A stretch of 64,000 nucleotides of DNA from an uncultured Psychromonas sp. (GCF_947489755.1 NZ_CANLFB010000014.1:1-64000), one strand, 5' to 3'; positions 46,113 through 56,582 are shown, counted from the first letter of the stretch. The notes: generated by a model not told the origin, from the sequence alone. A program made the numbers and translations.

Positions 46113-46976
46113 ATGTCAAAACGTGATTGTTATGAAGTATTAGGTGTGACTAAAACAACATCTGAGAAAGAAATTAAAAAAGCCTATAAAAAATTAGCGA
46201 TGAAATATCATCCTGATAGAAATCCTGATAACCCAGTTGCACAAGAAAAATTTCGTGAAGTGAAAGCGGCCTATGAAATTTTAAATGATCCTGAAAAACG
46301 TGAACAATACGATGACTTTGGACACAGTGCATTTGAAAATGGTCAAGCACGTGGACGCGGTGGATTTGGACAGAGCGGTGGTGGTGATTTTAACGATATG
46401 TTTGGCGATATGTTTGGTCAACGTCAGCAGCAAAGACAAGAGCCTCGTCGCCCTCAGCCACAAAATGGTTCTGATATTATTCTTAAAATAGAATTAACGT
46501 TAGAAGAATGTGTTGATGGTTGTAATAAAGAAGTACGTTTACCTAATACGACCAATCCGTTAGTGGTTGTTATACCCGCGGGTATTAATCAAGGTCAACG
46601 TGTTCGTGTGCCGGGCCAAGGTAACCCAGGTACGTTAGGTGCTGCTCGTGGTGATTTGTTCGTTGAAATTGACATCCTTGAGCATGAGTTTTTCACACGT
46701 AAAGGTAATGATCTCTATTGTGATTTAGTGACCTCTTTCCCTGTCGCAAGTGTTGGTGGTACAGCTAAAGCCTCAACATTTACCGGACATATTAATTTAA
46801 AAATTCCTGCTGGTACGCAAGTCGGACGAAAATTTAGAATTAAAGGACGTGGTGTTAAAGCCATGAACAGCGATCAAGTAGGTGATTTAATTTACACCGT
46901 TGTTATCCCAACGCCGACAGAATTAACTGAGCGTCAACATCAGTTACTGTCTGAATTAGCAGACATAATGAATTAA
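46113..46976 (+). CDS. DnaJ-like co-chaperone without zinc finger
   Basis: 287-aa J-domain protein, an Hsp70 partner. J domain (~1-70) with HPD at 33-35, a Gly/Phe region with [13 protein letters not shown], then two beta-sandwich client-binding domains ([18 protein letters not shown] to the C-terminus). The N-terminus and linker resemble DnaJ more than CbpA, but the four CxxCxGxG zinc repeats are absent. It may thus be a CbpA-like (class B) or a shortened DnaJ paralogue. No dnaK or grpE is adjacent. vanZ-like follows after 21 nt. Confidence 0.87.
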   Translation: MSKRDCYEVLGVTKTTSEKEIKKAYKKLAMKYHPDRNPDNPVAQEKFREVKAAYEILNDPEKREQYDDFGHSAFENGQARGRGGFGQSGGGDFNDMFGDMFGQRQQQRQEPRRPQPQNGSDIILKIELTLEECVDGCNKEVRLPNTTNPLVVVIPAGINQGQRVRVPGQGNPGTLGAARGDLFVEIDILEHEFFTRKGNDLYCDLVTSFPVASVGGTAKASTFTGHINLKIPAGTQVGRKFRIKGRGVKAMNSDQVGDLIYTVVIPTPTELTERQHQLLSELADIMN

Positions 46977-46997
46977 GAAATAATTGGAAATTATTTT

Positions 46998-47354
46998 ATG
47001 AAGCTATTGCTACAGCTAATAAGAAATTATTGGGTAATTTTATCATTAATATTAGCCACCATAATTACGTTTTTATCACTGACGCCGATGGCACAATTGC
47101 CAGAGGTACCAGGTAGTGATAAAAGCCATCATTTTATTGCTTATAGTGCTTTAATTTTTCCATTGATGTTAAAAAAACCAAATTATTGGGTTGTTATCGT
47201 CATCTTATTTACTATGTTGAGTGGTGCTATCGAATTAATCCAACCTTATCAGAACCGTTATGGTGAATGGTTGGATTTGTTGGCTAATATTGGCGGATTG
47301 AGTTGTGGCGCAACATTAGCGTATGTCACTAACCGTTTTTATCCAGCTTATTAA
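46998..47354 (+). CDS. VanZ-family membrane protein
   Basis: 118-aa protein with four transmembrane segments and the VanZ-like pattern SDKSHHFIAYSALIFPLML, ELIQPYQNRYGEWLDLLANIGG. VanZ-like proteins have been linked to teicoplanin resistance in Gram-positives, but the function of Gram-negative members is unknown. It is in the same direction as the J-domain gene, 21 nt away. Confidence 0.8.
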   Translation: MKLLLQLIRNYWVILSLILATIITFLSLTPMAQLPEVPGSDKSHHFIAYSALIFPLMLKKPNYWVVIVILFTMLSGAIELIQPYQNRYGEWLDLLANIGGLSCGATLAYVTNRFYPAY

Positions 47355-47484
47355 ACGTATCTATATTAAGTGTTAATAGATTAGAAAGTTATTGTTTAAG
47401 CGTTTTTATAAGCTTAAAAATATTATCAGCTCTCTAACTTATTAGCCTTTTTTTTAAATTTAATTTATTTTATGAAGGTCAATT

Positions 47485-48123
47485 TTGAATAAAAATCACT
47501 GTGTCGTTATCGCAATTGCAGGGGCATCAGCCTCAGGAAAAAGTTTAATTGCACATACTATTTGTAATGAGCTTCGACAAGAATTAGGGACAGATCAAAT
47601 AGGCATTATTTCTGAAGATGCTTATTATAAAGATCAATCGCACATGCCAATGGAAGAGCGTGTACAAACCAATTATGATCATCCAAAAGCCTTTGACCAC
47701 CAGTTATTATGCCAGCATATAAAATCACTACAACATAACCAATCTGTTGAAATTCCTGTTTATAGTTACACTGAACATACCCGCACTGACGAAGTGATTA
47801 ATTTATCGCCTAAAAAAATCATCATCATTGAAGGTATTTTATTACTAACAGATTCAACATTACGTTCACAAATTGATGCCAGTATTTTTATCGATACACC
47901 ATTAGATATTTGTTTAATGCGTCGCTTAACGCGCGATATTATGGAGCGTGGGAGAACGTTAGATTCGGTGATGGCGCAGTATAAGAAGACAGTAAGACCA
48001 ATGTTCTTACAATTTATCGAGCCATCAAAACAACATGCGGATATCATTATTCCTCGTGGTGGTAAAAACCGTATTGCGACTGATATTTTAAAAACACGTA
48101 TTAAATATTTATTGAATAAATAA
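47485..48123 (+). CDS. udk: Uridine kinase
   Basis: 212-aa P-loop kinase that phosphorylates uridine and cytidine for pyrimidine salvage. The Walker A loop is [11 protein letters not shown]; the substrate region is [27 protein letters not shown] (given in part), and [16 protein letters not shown] ends the protein. It begins at an unusual TTG (47485) after GAAGGT; an upstream ATG at 47472 soon hits a stop, so the TTG is the likely start. Confidence 0.96.
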   Translation: MNKNHCVVIAIAGASASGKSLIAHTICNELRQELGTDQIGIISEDAYYKDQSHMPMEERVQTNYDHPKAFDHQLLCQHIKSLQHNQSVEIPVYSYTEHTRTDEVINLSPKKIIIIEGILLLTDSTLRSQIDASIFIDTPLDICLMRRLTRDIMERGRTLDSVMAQYKKTVRPMFLQFIEPSKQHADIIIPRGGKNRIATDILKTRIKYLLNK

Positions 48124-48174
48124 CGTTTATAAATACTATTTTTTAAATTAGCATTTTAAAAGTTATTCTTAATT

Positions 48175-48200
48175 AAACGCTTCATTATTGAGGCGTTTTT
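48175..48200 (+). terminator. udk: udk terminator
   Basis: 10-bp stem (48175-48184/48189-48198, one G-T pair) running into TTTTT, 51 nt after the stop. Confidence 0.75.
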
Positions 48201-48439
48201 AGTTTAAATATTTTCCATTTTAATAAACATGATTATTGCTCACCTAAAACGCTCAAAAGATTATTTCTATCTTTCAAGTCCGCTAATAACACGATAGAAT
48301 AAAATTTCTCAGCAGATTAACACGCAAGTCACTGCTATTTATTATATCGCGACGATATAAGGTGACTGAGCAAATGATCATTGACGCTGCTTTTAAACCT
48401 CTTTTTTATCGTTCGCTCTATTTTTATATAGGTGAATCA

Positions 48440-49789
48440 ATGTCTACTAGTTTATGGATCAAAAAACCACTCTCAACTTTTACAGCGAATCAACAAGATG
48501 CCGGTAATGGGATTGTCATTAAAAATGGCGTAATCATTGAACTGGTTGCCAGTAATAGTGAACCAACACAACATATCGACGATACCTTCGATGCTAGCCA
48601 ACATGTGTTATTACCTGGTTTAATTAATACGCATCATCATCTTTATCAAACACTGACCAGAGCTTTGCCTGCTGCATTAAACAAACGTCTATTCCCTTGG
48701 TTACAGGCGCTATATCCCGTGTGGGCGAAATTACAGCCTGATATGTTACATGCAGCAACAGAACTCGGGTTATCAGAGTTATTGCTGTCCGGTTGCACAA
48801 CGGTTGCCGATCATCATTATCTTTTTCCAGAAGCATTAACAGAAGCCATTGATATTCAAGTGTCAGCAGCCAAGTTAATAGGTAATCGAGTGATGCTAAC
48901 CCGTGGTTCTATGAGCTTAGGTGAGGAGGATGGTGGCTTACCTCCACAATCAACAGTACAAAGCGATGCGGCCATTTTGGATGATTGCCAACGGGTGATC
49001 ACCCAGTTTCATCAACAAGGTGACGGCGCGATGGTACAACTCGCGTTAGCGCCTTGTTCTCCGTTCTCTGTTACGACCGATTTAATGAAAGAAACGGCTA
49101 AACTTGCACGTGCAAATGGTGTGCGTTTACATACACATTTGGCAGAAACTGAAGATGAAAATAGCTTTTGTTTGAAAACCTTTGGTTTACGTCCTGTTGA
49201 TTATTTAGAGTCTGTTGGTTGGTTGTCTTCAGATGTATGGCTGGCACACGGCATTCATTTTAATGACGAAGAAATTAAACGACTAGGCAACGCGAAAGTA
49301 GGTATTGCCCATTGTCCTTCTTCTAATATGATTCTGGCATCCGGTATTTGTCGAACCAAAGAGCTACAAGCTGCAGGTGCGCACGTTGGACTTGCTGTTG
49401 ATGGATCTGCGTCTAATGATGGTTCAAATATGATCCAAGAAGTTCGTCAAGCATTAATGATTAATCGCTTACGTTATCAAGCGGATCAAGTCACTCATTT
49501 AGATGCATTATTTTGGGCAACAAAAGGTTCTGCACAAGTATTAGGTCGAGATGATATAGGGGAATTAGCCGTTGGAAAGCAAGCCGATTTAGCCTTCTTT
49601 AAGCTTGATGAATTACGTTTTTCTGGTTCTCATGAGCCATTGGCCGCATTAATTTTATGTGGTGCTCATCAAGCAGACTATGTCATGGTTGCTGGACAGT
49701 GGAAAGTTAAAATGGGGCTGTTGATTAACAGTGATATCGATGAAATACAAACTCGACACCGTGAAGCTGCATCTAACCTTGTTGTATAG
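48440..49789 (+). CDS. 8-oxoguanine deaminase (amidohydrolase)
   Basis: 449-aa amidohydrolase. It matches 8-oxoguanine deaminases, which convert 8-oxoguanine to urate in purine breakdown. Diagnostic: LPGLINTHHHLYQTLTRALP (metal-binding HxH), FPWLQALYPVWAKLQPDM, RLHTHLAETEDENSF, LAHGIHF and GLAVDGSASNDGSNM. I chose the ATG at 48440 with an AGGTGA ribosome-binding site; 26 residues further upstream are open but do not belong to the family. Confidence 0.87.
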   Translation: MSTSLWIKKPLSTFTANQQDAGNGIVIKNGVIIELVASNSEPTQHIDDTFDASQHVLLPGLINTHHHLYQTLTRALPAALNKRLFPWLQALYPVWAKLQPDMLHAATELGLSELLLSGCTTVADHHYLFPEALTEAIDIQVSAAKLIGNRVMLTRGSMSLGEEDGGLPPQSTVQSDAAILDDCQRVITQFHQQGDGAMVQLALAPCSPFSVTTDLMKETAKLARANGVRLHTHLAETEDENSFCLKTFGLRPVDYLESVGWLSSDVWLAHGIHFNDEEIKRLGNAKVGIAHCPSSNMILASGICRTKELQAAGAHVGLAVDGSASNDGSNMIQEVRQALMINRLRYQADQVTHLDALFWATKGSAQVLGRDDIGELAVGKQADLAFFKLDELRFSGSHEPLAALILCGAHQADYVMVAGQWKVKMGLLINSDIDEIQTRHREAASNLVV

Positions 49790-49844
49790 CAACTTGCTTT
49801 GTAGTGAAATATAAAGCCCATTGATAAAAAATAATGAAGAGAAA

Positions 49845-49880
49845 TGGGTTTGTTTATGATTAATTGAATAAACAAACCCA
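49845..49880. terminator. Terminator-like hairpin after the deaminase gene
   Basis: Perfect 13-bp stem (49845-49857/49868-49880) with a 10-nt loop, but no clear T-run on either side. Confidence 0.4.
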
Positions 49881-49996
49881 GCAAAATATACAGATTAATA
49901 ATAGACGATAAACAGCTGAAAATTTCATAGGGATAATGCCATTAGCAAGGTATAATACGCCCTATTTTTTTATTCAACAATTGCATGAGAGCGTCT

Positions 49997-52282
49997 ATGT
50001 TCAGTTATTTTATCCCCACCGCGAAAGGGCTTGCGCCTTTATTAGAAGTAGAACTTAAAGATCTTGGTATTGAAAATACTAAGCAAATTGCTGGTGGTGT
50101 TAGCTTCGACGGTTCATTAGAGCAAGGTTACCAAGTATGTTTATGGTCTCGTTTTGCCTCTCGTGTCTTGCTTAAACTAAGCGAGTTCAAAGTTATTGAC
50201 CCAATGGATTTATATCTTGGGTGTAGCAATATCCCATGGGAAACACACTTTGATATTGATAAAACATTCTCAATTGACTTCTCTGGTAGTAATGACGAAA
50301 TTCGTAATACACAGTTTGGTGCCTTAAAAATTAAAGATGCCATTGTGGATCGCTTCCGTAAAAAATTCGATGAACGTCCTAACGTTGAAAAACGCGATGC
50401 AGATATTCGTTTTAATGGTCGTTTATTTAAAGATAAAGCGTCAATCTACATTGACCTTTCTGGTTCACCATTACACCTTCGTGGTTACCGTACTATTGCT
50501 GGTGAAGCGCCGTTACGTGAAACATTAGCCGCTGGTATTATTAAACGTAGTGGTTGGAAAGGCGAAGCGTTATTAGACCCAATGTGTGGTTCTGGTACGT
50601 TAATTATTGAAGCCGCGATGATGTCATTGAATATCGCACCGGGTTCGTTACGTGAAAAGTTTGGTTTTGAGCAGTGGAAAAAACACGATGCAGAAACCTG
50701 GAAAACATTAAAAACAACCGCACAAGTTTATGGCAAACGTGCTGTTAAAGATTGTACTGAACGTTTTTATGCGTCTGACTTAAGTAAAGATATGGTCGCG
50801 ATTGCACGCCAAAATGCACAACGCGCTGGTGTCGCAGAGTTAATTGAATTCAGCGTACAAGATGCAAAAAAAGTATTACCTCCTGAAGAATTAAGTACTG
50901 GGCTGTTAATTTCAAATCCACCGTACGGAGAACGTTTAGGCGGCTTTAGTGACACCATCAGTTTATATACTGAATTAGGTCATCACTTTAAAGAAGCATT
51001 TGCGGGTTGGAACTTAAGTATGTTCGCAATGGATACTGAACTATTAAGTTGTTTAGGAATGCGCGCAGGCAAAAGCTTTAAATTCTTTAATGGTCCAATT
51101 GAGTGTGTACTTAAAAACTACAGAATCTCACCTAAACGTTTAGTTGAAGGGGCGGCGATTGTTGAAGAGGCACCTAAACCTGCTAAGCAGCCTAAACAGG
51201 CAAAAGCAGCTGAAGTGGTTTATAAAGAATCAACAGACGATAATCCGTGGGGAACCATCACACCAACGCAAGATTTCCCAATGGCTGAAGAGTCTGAGTC
51301 AGAGTTAGTATTTAAAGAAGTGAAGCAGATTAAACCAGCTATTTACGCTGAAGATTTTGCGAATCGTTTATTAAAAAATATGAAACGTTTAGACAAATGG
51401 GCTAAACGCGAGAATATCCAGTGTTACCGTTTATACGATGCTGATTTACCTGAATACAATGTCGCGATTGACCGTTATAACGAATATTTAATTATTCAAG
51501 AATACCGTGCCCCGAAAGAGATTGATGCACAAAAAGTGCGTCGCCGTTTCTTAGATATTGTGTCTACAACACGTTACCTATTAGATTTAAACGATGATCA
51601 ATTGATCATTAAAGTACGTGAACGTCAGAAAGGGCGCCAGCAGTATGAAAAGTTAGACAGTAAAAAACAACGTTTAGTGGTACAAGAAGGTCCTGCAAAA
51701 ATCATTGTTAATCTACAAGATTATCTAGATACTGGCTTATTCTTAGATCATCGTCCAACGCGTTTACGTATTGGTAAAATGGCAGAAGGTAAAGACTTCT
51801 TAAACCTATTTTGTTACACCGCAACCGCTTCAATTCATGCTGCGTTAGGTGGTGCTAAATCAACGACTAGTGTTGATATGTCTAATACGTACCTAAACTG
51901 GGGACAAGAAAACTTCCTAGAAAATGGCATTAAAGGTAACCATGAGTTTATCCAACAGGATTGCATTAAATGGTTACAACATGCGCATGAAATGTATGAC
52001 CTTATCTTTATTGATCCGCCAACATTTTCAAACTCAAAACGTATGAGTGATGTGTTTGATGTGCAAGACGATCATGTGGCATTGCTAACATCGGCAAGTG
52101 AGCGTGTTAACCCTAACGGTGAGATTATTTTCTCTAACAACAAACGTGGTTTTAAACTCGATATTGAAGCGATTAAAGCACTTGGTTTTTATGTTAAAGA
52201 TATTAGCAAAGCATCAATACCTGAAGACTTTAAAGGTAATGAAAAAATCCATCAATGTTGGTTACTAACTAAACATAGCTAA
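49997..52282 (+). CDS. rlmL: 23S rRNA guanine methyltransferase RlmKL (m2G2445/m7G2069)
   Basis: 761-aa bifunctional methyltransferase. The N-terminal RlmL half has a THUMP domain and LLDPMCGSGTLIIEAAMM plus SNPPYGERLGG (N2-guanine methylation); the C-terminal RlmK half has LLDLNDD..LNLFCYTATASIHAALGGA, DMSNTYLNWGQENF and LIFIDPPTFSNSKRM. Between them lies a short Ala/Lys/Glu linker (~390-430). Start is at the second Met (49997) or at 49985. A glutaredoxin-like gene follows. Confidence 0.94.
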   Translation: MFSYFIPTAKGLAPLLEVELKDLGIENTKQIAGGVSFDGSLEQGYQVCLWSRFASRVLLKLSEFKVIDPMDLYLGCSNIPWETHFDIDKTFSIDFSGSNDEIRNTQFGALKIKDAIVDRFRKKFDERPNVEKRDADIRFNGRLFKDKASIYIDLSGSPLHLRGYRTIAGEAPLRETLAAGIIKRSGWKGEALLDPMCGSGTLIIEAAMMSLNIAPGSLREKFGFEQWKKHDAETWKTLKTTAQVYGKRAVKDCTERFYASDLSKDMVAIARQNAQRAGVAELIEFSVQDAKKVLPPEELSTGLLISNPPYGERLGGFSDTISLYTELGHHFKEAFAGWNLSMFAMDTELLSCLGMRAGKSFKFFNGPIECVLKNYRISPKRLVEGAAIVEEAPKPAKQPKQAKAAEVVYKESTDDNPWGTITPTQDFPMAEESESELVFKEVKQIKPAIYAEDFANRLLKNMKRLDKWAKRENIQCYRLYDADLPEYNVAIDRYNEYLIIQEYRAPKEIDAQKVRRRFLDIVSTTRYLLDLNDDQLIIKVRERQKGRQQYEKLDSKKQRLVVQEGPAKIIVNLQDYLDTGLFLDHRPTRLRIGKMAEGKDFLNLFCYTATASIHAALGGAKSTTSVDMSNTYLNWGQENFLENGIKGNHEFIQQDCIKWLQHAHEMYDLIFIDPPTFSNSKRMSDVFDVQDDHVALLTSASERVNPNGEIIFSNNKRGFKLDIEAIKALGFYVKDISKASIPEDFKGNEKIHQCWLLTKHS

Positions 52283-52316
52283 AGCTAAATTAAGAATGAA
52301 AAAGAACCAATAAACC

Positions 52317-52547
52317 ATGAGTTTATGTATTCTATACCATACTGATGGTTGTCATCTTTGTGACCAAGCAATGGCATTGTTAACGCAATGCCAAGTCGAC
52401 TATCAATTAGTTGATATTGTCTTTAAACAAGACTTGGTGACTTTATTTGGCACACGTATTCCAGTATTAGAAAATGAAAAAGGCCAATACTTAGATTGGC
52501 CTTTTGACTATTATAAAATTGAACAATTTTTATCCTACAAAAAGTAG
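52317..52547 (+). CDS. Glutaredoxin-like (DUF836) protein
   Basis: 76-aa thioredoxin-fold protein with the redox motif YHTDGCHLCDQA (CxxC), a cis-proline-like TRIPVLEN segment, and a total length typical of DUF836/glutaredoxin-like proteins. Its partners are unknown. It is 34 nt after rlmKL and in the same direction as uup, a neighbourhood often seen in vibrios and shewanellae. Confidence 0.85.
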   Translation: MSLCILYHTDGCHLCDQAMALLTQCQVDYQLVDIVFKQDLVTLFGTRIPVLENEKGQYLDWPFDYYKIEQFLSYKK

Positions 52548-52624
52548 GGTGGTCGCGGTTTATCTTAACCTTAATTTAACTGGCGATATTATAAAATATG
52601 TACATCAAACAAGAGTGAGTCAAC

Positions 52625-54535
52625 GTGGCATTATTAACATTACATAACGCAGAGCTAGCCTTTGGTGGCGGTGCATTATTAAATAAATCTAACATGGTTG
52701 TTGAACCGAATGAACGTGTTTGTTTAGTCGGCCGAAATGGCGCAGGTAAATCGACACTATTAAAAGTATTAGATGGTCGTATTCAATTAGATGATGGTTC
52801 ATTATTAATTAATAATGACGTAAAAGTCGCTCGTTTAGAGCAAGATCCCCCAACGGCGAGCACCATGAGTGCTTATGATTTCGTTGCCTCTGGTATGGAA
52901 AATGCGGGTAAAGTATTAAGCCAATACCATGAACAATTAAGCATCATTGCAGAAGACTGTAGTGAAAAACAACTTAATAAATTACAAAAATTACAAGAAC
53001 AAGTTGACCAGTTAGATGCATGGCAACTTGATTCTAAAATCAATCAAATCTTAGACCGCTTAGGTATTGACCCTGAAATTACATTAGATCAATTATCAGG
53101 TGGCTGGTTGCGTAAAGTGGCGCTAGCTAAAGCGTTAGTCAACGACCCTGATTTATTGTTACTTGATGAACCGACTAACCATTTAGACGTTGGGACGATT
53201 GAGTGGCTTGAGCAATTCCTAATTTCTTTCCAAGGTTCAATTATCTTTATCAGTCATGACCGTGAATTTATTCGTCGATTAGCAACACGTATTGTTGATA
53301 TTGACCGTGGTAAATTAAGTTCATGGCCGGGCGGTTACGAAGAGTACTTAATCGCTAAAGAAGAAGCGTTACGTGTTGAAGATGAACAAAATGCTGAGTT
53401 CGACCGTAAGTTAGCGATTGAAGAAACCTGGATAAGACAAGGCATTAAAGCACGTAGAACACGTAACGAAGGTCGTGTCCGTGCACTTAAATCATTACGT
53501 CAAGAGCGTTCAGAACGTACTAATGTACAAGGTAAAGCTAAAATCATTGTTGATGAAGCGGCGCGCTCAGGTAAAATTATTTTCGAAACAGATTCATTAA
53601 CATATAGTTACGATGATTTATTGATTGTGCGTGACTTTTCAACAACGATCATGCGTGGTGATAAAATCGCATTAGTGGGTCGAAATGGTTGTGGTAAAAG
53701 TACGCTGTTAAAACTACTACTTGGTAGTATCGAACCTGATCAAGGTACTGTTAAATGTGGTACTAAATTAGAAGTGGCTTACTTCGATCAATACCGTGAT
53801 GCATTAGATCCAGAAAAAACCGTAGTCGATAACCTTGCAGAAGGTAAACAAGAAGTTGAAATTAATGGTAATAAACGTCATGTTTTAGGCTATTTGCAAG
53901 ACTTCTTATTTCACCCAGATCGTGCTCGTACACCAGTAAAAGCGCTATCTGGAGGTGAAAAAAACCGTCTTCTATTAGCTAAAATATTTCTGAAGCCAAG
54001 TAATTTCTTGATTTTAGATGAACCGACCAATGATTTGGATGTCGAAACACTCGAGTTATTGGAAGAACTATTAGCCAATTATCAGGGCACTTTACTGCTA
54101 GTAAGTCATGACCGTAGTTTCGTTGATAACACCGTAACGCATACTTGGTTCTTTGATGGCAATGGTAATATTCAACAATTTGTTGGTGGTTATAGTGATG
54201 CTGTTCGTCATAAGCAACAAAGTGAAGCACCTTTACAAGCAGTAAAAGAAGAAAAACCAACGCCAGGTAAAGTGGCAAAGGCTGTGGTTAATGCACCTAA
54301 AAAGAAAAAATTATCTTATAAAGTTCAACTTGAACTAGATGGTTTGCCGCTTGTTTTAGAACAGTTAGAAGAGCAAGTAGAAAGTTTACAGGCAACCATC
54401 AATACACCTGAATTTTTTACTAAAGACAAAAAAGAAGCCGACCAATTCTTAGCGTTATTAGCAGAAACAGAACAAAAACTAGAAACTGCTTTTATGCGTT
54501 GGGAAGAGTTGGACGAATTACAAAACGGAGAATGA
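52625..54535 (+). CDS. uup: ABC-F ATPase Uup
   Basis: 636-aa soluble ATPase of the ABC-F family with two nucleotide-binding domains: Walker A GRNGAGKSTLL and GRNGCGKSTLL, signatures LSGGWLRK and LSGGEKNR, and Walker B LLLLDEPTNHLD and FLILDEPTNDLD. A Lys/Pro linker and a C-terminal coiled coil follow (~560-636), characteristic of Uup, which affects transposon excision and ribosome-associated functions. GTG start with GAGTGAG upstream. Confidence 0.95.
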   Translation: MALLTLHNAELAFGGGALLNKSNMVVEPNERVCLVGRNGAGKSTLLKVLDGRIQLDDGSLLINNDVKVARLEQDPPTASTMSAYDFVASGMENAGKVLSQYHEQLSIIAEDCSEKQLNKLQKLQEQVDQLDAWQLDSKINQILDRLGIDPEITLDQLSGGWLRKVALAKALVNDPDLLLLDEPTNHLDVGTIEWLEQFLISFQGSIIFISHDREFIRRLATRIVDIDRGKLSSWPGGYEEYLIAKEEALRVEDEQNAEFDRKLAIEETWIRQGIKARRTRNEGRVRALKSLRQERSERTNVQGKAKIIVDEAARSGKIIFETDSLTYSYDDLLIVRDFSTTIMRGDKIALVGRNGCGKSTLLKLLLGSIEPDQGTVKCGTKLEVAYFDQYRDALDPEKTVVDNLAEGKQEVEINGNKRHVLGYLQDFLFHPDRARTPVKALSGGEKNRLLLAKIFLKPSNFLILDEPTNDLDVETLELLEELLANYQGTLLLVSHDRSFVDNTVTHTWFFDGNGNIQQFVGGYSDAVRHKQQSEAPLQAVKEEKPTPGKVAKAVVNAPKKKKLSYKVQLELDGLPLVLEQLEEQVESLQATINTPEFFTKDKKEADQFLALLAETEQKLETAFMRWEELDELQNGE

Positions 54536-54542
54536 TTTTCAG

Positions 54543-56336
54543 ATGAAATATACTAAAAGTATCTCACTAGCTGCATTGCTTTCAGCTAGTAGCGCTTATG
54601 CGACTACATTAACTTCTTATTATGAATATGAAATTATTGAACCTGATACAACGGGTAGTAATTATGGTCCTTATGCTACAGGGTTAACTGAAGAAGGAAG
54701 TACTTTTAGTGTCTTCGCATTAAAGTCAGATCTTGACCAAGATATTGATATTGGTCTGCCTTTTACCTTTAATCAAGCATGTTTCTATGCTGATGATGTG
54801 TGTGAAGAGATCTACTACGGTAGTGAAAATTCAACCGATTTAAGTTATGAAAATGGCTATCAAGCTTGGCGTACTGCCATGGCTGAAATGGATCAAGGTG
54901 TTCTTGATCCTGAAAGCTACACGATGGGCGCAACTAATAACGTTAAAATAGAAGGATTTGATGACGATACCGAAGTTAAAATTACTGATGTAGTTGATTC
55001 TAGTTTTTTAGGTAGCAGTTTTGCTGTTGGTTACGGCTCTGCTCCTTATACTGATGGTGAACGTGATTACGTTCGCAGAGCTTTTATCATCGATACTAGT
55101 ACGACTTATGCCACTATTTCACTTATTCCAACCGCTTTTGATGATGACGACGGTGGTTTTAGTAGTGCTTATCGCATGCGTGATGTTACTTATGAAAACG
55201 GCGATACTAAAACCCTCATCGTGGGTAATGCGAGTAAATCATTTGCTGGTGGTGATACCGATTACTTTGATCTTTGTTACAACGAAGGTGATGAAACCGA
55301 TGTCGATGATCTTAACTATCTAGTTTATTGTCCTGGTTTTGATACGCAAGCATGGGCTTGGGAGTACGATGATAGTGCAACTGAGATCGAAGGGTTTGAA
55401 TTAGCATCGGAATGGCTAGATGATAATGAAGACCGTGATTCTAGCAGTGATGTTACTTATAGTGCTGCTGCATTCGATATTAATGATTCTGGTATTGCCG
55501 TTGGTGTTTCATCTTATGAGCATTCAGATAGCGCTCAAGGAGCTCGTCAGCGTGCTATTATCATGACGCCTGATGACGATGGCGCTTATAGCGAACCAAC
55601 GGAGCTAACTAAAGCAACTTCTGGTGTGAGTGACCAAGATGATACTCTATACAATACATGGGCTCAAACGATCACAGATGAAGATGATATCGTGATGGGT
55701 AATCGTCAGTATGCCGTGTCTAAAAATGTTAGCAGACCTATTGAAATGTTTATTTATGATATTGATGACGATAGCGTTACTTTTCCATTTTTAAATAAAA
55801 TAGTCTTAACCACTAAACAACGTTTAGCAGGCACTAGCGCGTCTAGCACTGGTGCGAACAGTCGCGGTTACGACATGAATAATGAGGGGCTTGTGGTCGG
55901 TAAAGCAGATGCTTACGATGAGACGGACCCTACAGTAGGTGGGAGTGCGCGTACACAAAGTGCATTCCTATATGACAATAGTACTGGAGATAGCTGGTAT
56001 ATCGAAGATTTACTGTGTACTCAAGATGAAGATGGTGTTGTATCACATCCATTAATTCGTTTACAAAGTGCAACAGCAATCAACGATGACGGTGTTGTGT
56101 TAGCGGAAGGTTATCAATACAGCAGTATTAGTAACTATACTAACCTTGTTGATGCGACAGCTATTTTTGTTATGTTAACACCTGATGCTGATTCAGAGCC
56201 TGATGAAAGCCCTAACTGTTGGGATTCAGAAGCATTGTCATCTGATGACGATACTTACAGTGGTGGCGCAAGTTACTGGTTATGGTTATTTGCTTTACCA
56301 TTGATGTTAATACGTCGATTCAAAAGTAATAAATAA
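54543..56336 (+). CDS. DUF3466 exported acidic protein with GlyGly-CTERM anchor
   Basis: 597-aa protein with a signal peptide (1-20, cleavage after AYA) and a very acidic, Asp-, Ser- and Tyr-rich body containing several repeating blocks with VGxA/GxAVGVS-like turns. The C-terminus (GGASYWLWLFALPLMLIRRF, then basic residues) is a GlyGly-CTERM sorting signal, cut by rhombosortase and giving surface or secreted proteins. DUF3466 is usually next to uup; the gene starts 7 nt after uup stops. Function unknown. Confidence 0.88.
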   Translation: MKYTKSISLAALLSASSAYATTLTSYYEYEIIEPDTTGSNYGPYATGLTEEGSTFSVFALKSDLDQDIDIGLPFTFNQACFYADDVCEEIYYGSENSTDLSYENGYQAWRTAMAEMDQGVLDPESYTMGATNNVKIEGFDDDTEVKITDVVDSSFLGSSFAVGYGSAPYTDGERDYVRRAFIIDTSTTYATISLIPTAFDDDDGGFSSAYRMRDVTYENGDTKTLIVGNASKSFAGGDTDYFDLCYNEGDETDVDDLNYLVYCPGFDTQAWAWEYDDSATEIEGFELASEWLDDNEDRDSSSDVTYSAAAFDINDSGIAVGVSSYEHSDSAQGARQRAIIMTPDDDGAYSEPTELTKATSGVSDQDDTLYNTWAQTITDEDDIVMGNRQYAVSKNVSRPIEMFIYDIDDDSVTFPFLNKIVLTTKQRLAGTSASSTGANSRGYDMNNEGLVVGKADAYDETDPTVGGSARTQSAFLYDNSTGDSWYIEDLLCTQDEDGVVSHPLIRLQSATAINDDGVVLAEGYQYSSISNYTNLVDATAIFVMLTPDADSEPDESPNCWDSEALSSDDDTYSGGASYWLWLFALPLMLIRRFKSNK

Positions 56337-56451
56337 CAAAATACCTAGGTAACGATTTAAAGTTATCAACTCTATGATTTGAAAGGCTTATTACTTAGCG
56401 GTAATAAGATTTTTTTGTTTTTATAATCATAATATGAATAAAATGATTCAA

Positions 56452-56469
56452 TTGTAATGAAAGTGTCAC
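56452..56469 (+). promoter_or_regulatory. pstS: Pho box of pstS
   Basis: TTGTAAT-GAAA-GTGTCAC: two 7-mer repeats with a 4-nt spacer, matching CTGTCAT/C at 5/7 and 6/7. A CATATT -10-like hexamer lies at 56480-56485, at the usual distance of ~10 bp. PhoB activation under phosphate limitation is expected. Confidence 0.65.
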
Positions 56470-56582
56470 ACTTAGGCTTCATATTAAGCAACATCGCTAC
56501 GAAGCGTAATGAATATTTTGTTAAATAACAAATTAATGAAATACAAAAAATTAAATTAACTTAGTAGAAAATGGAGTTTTGA

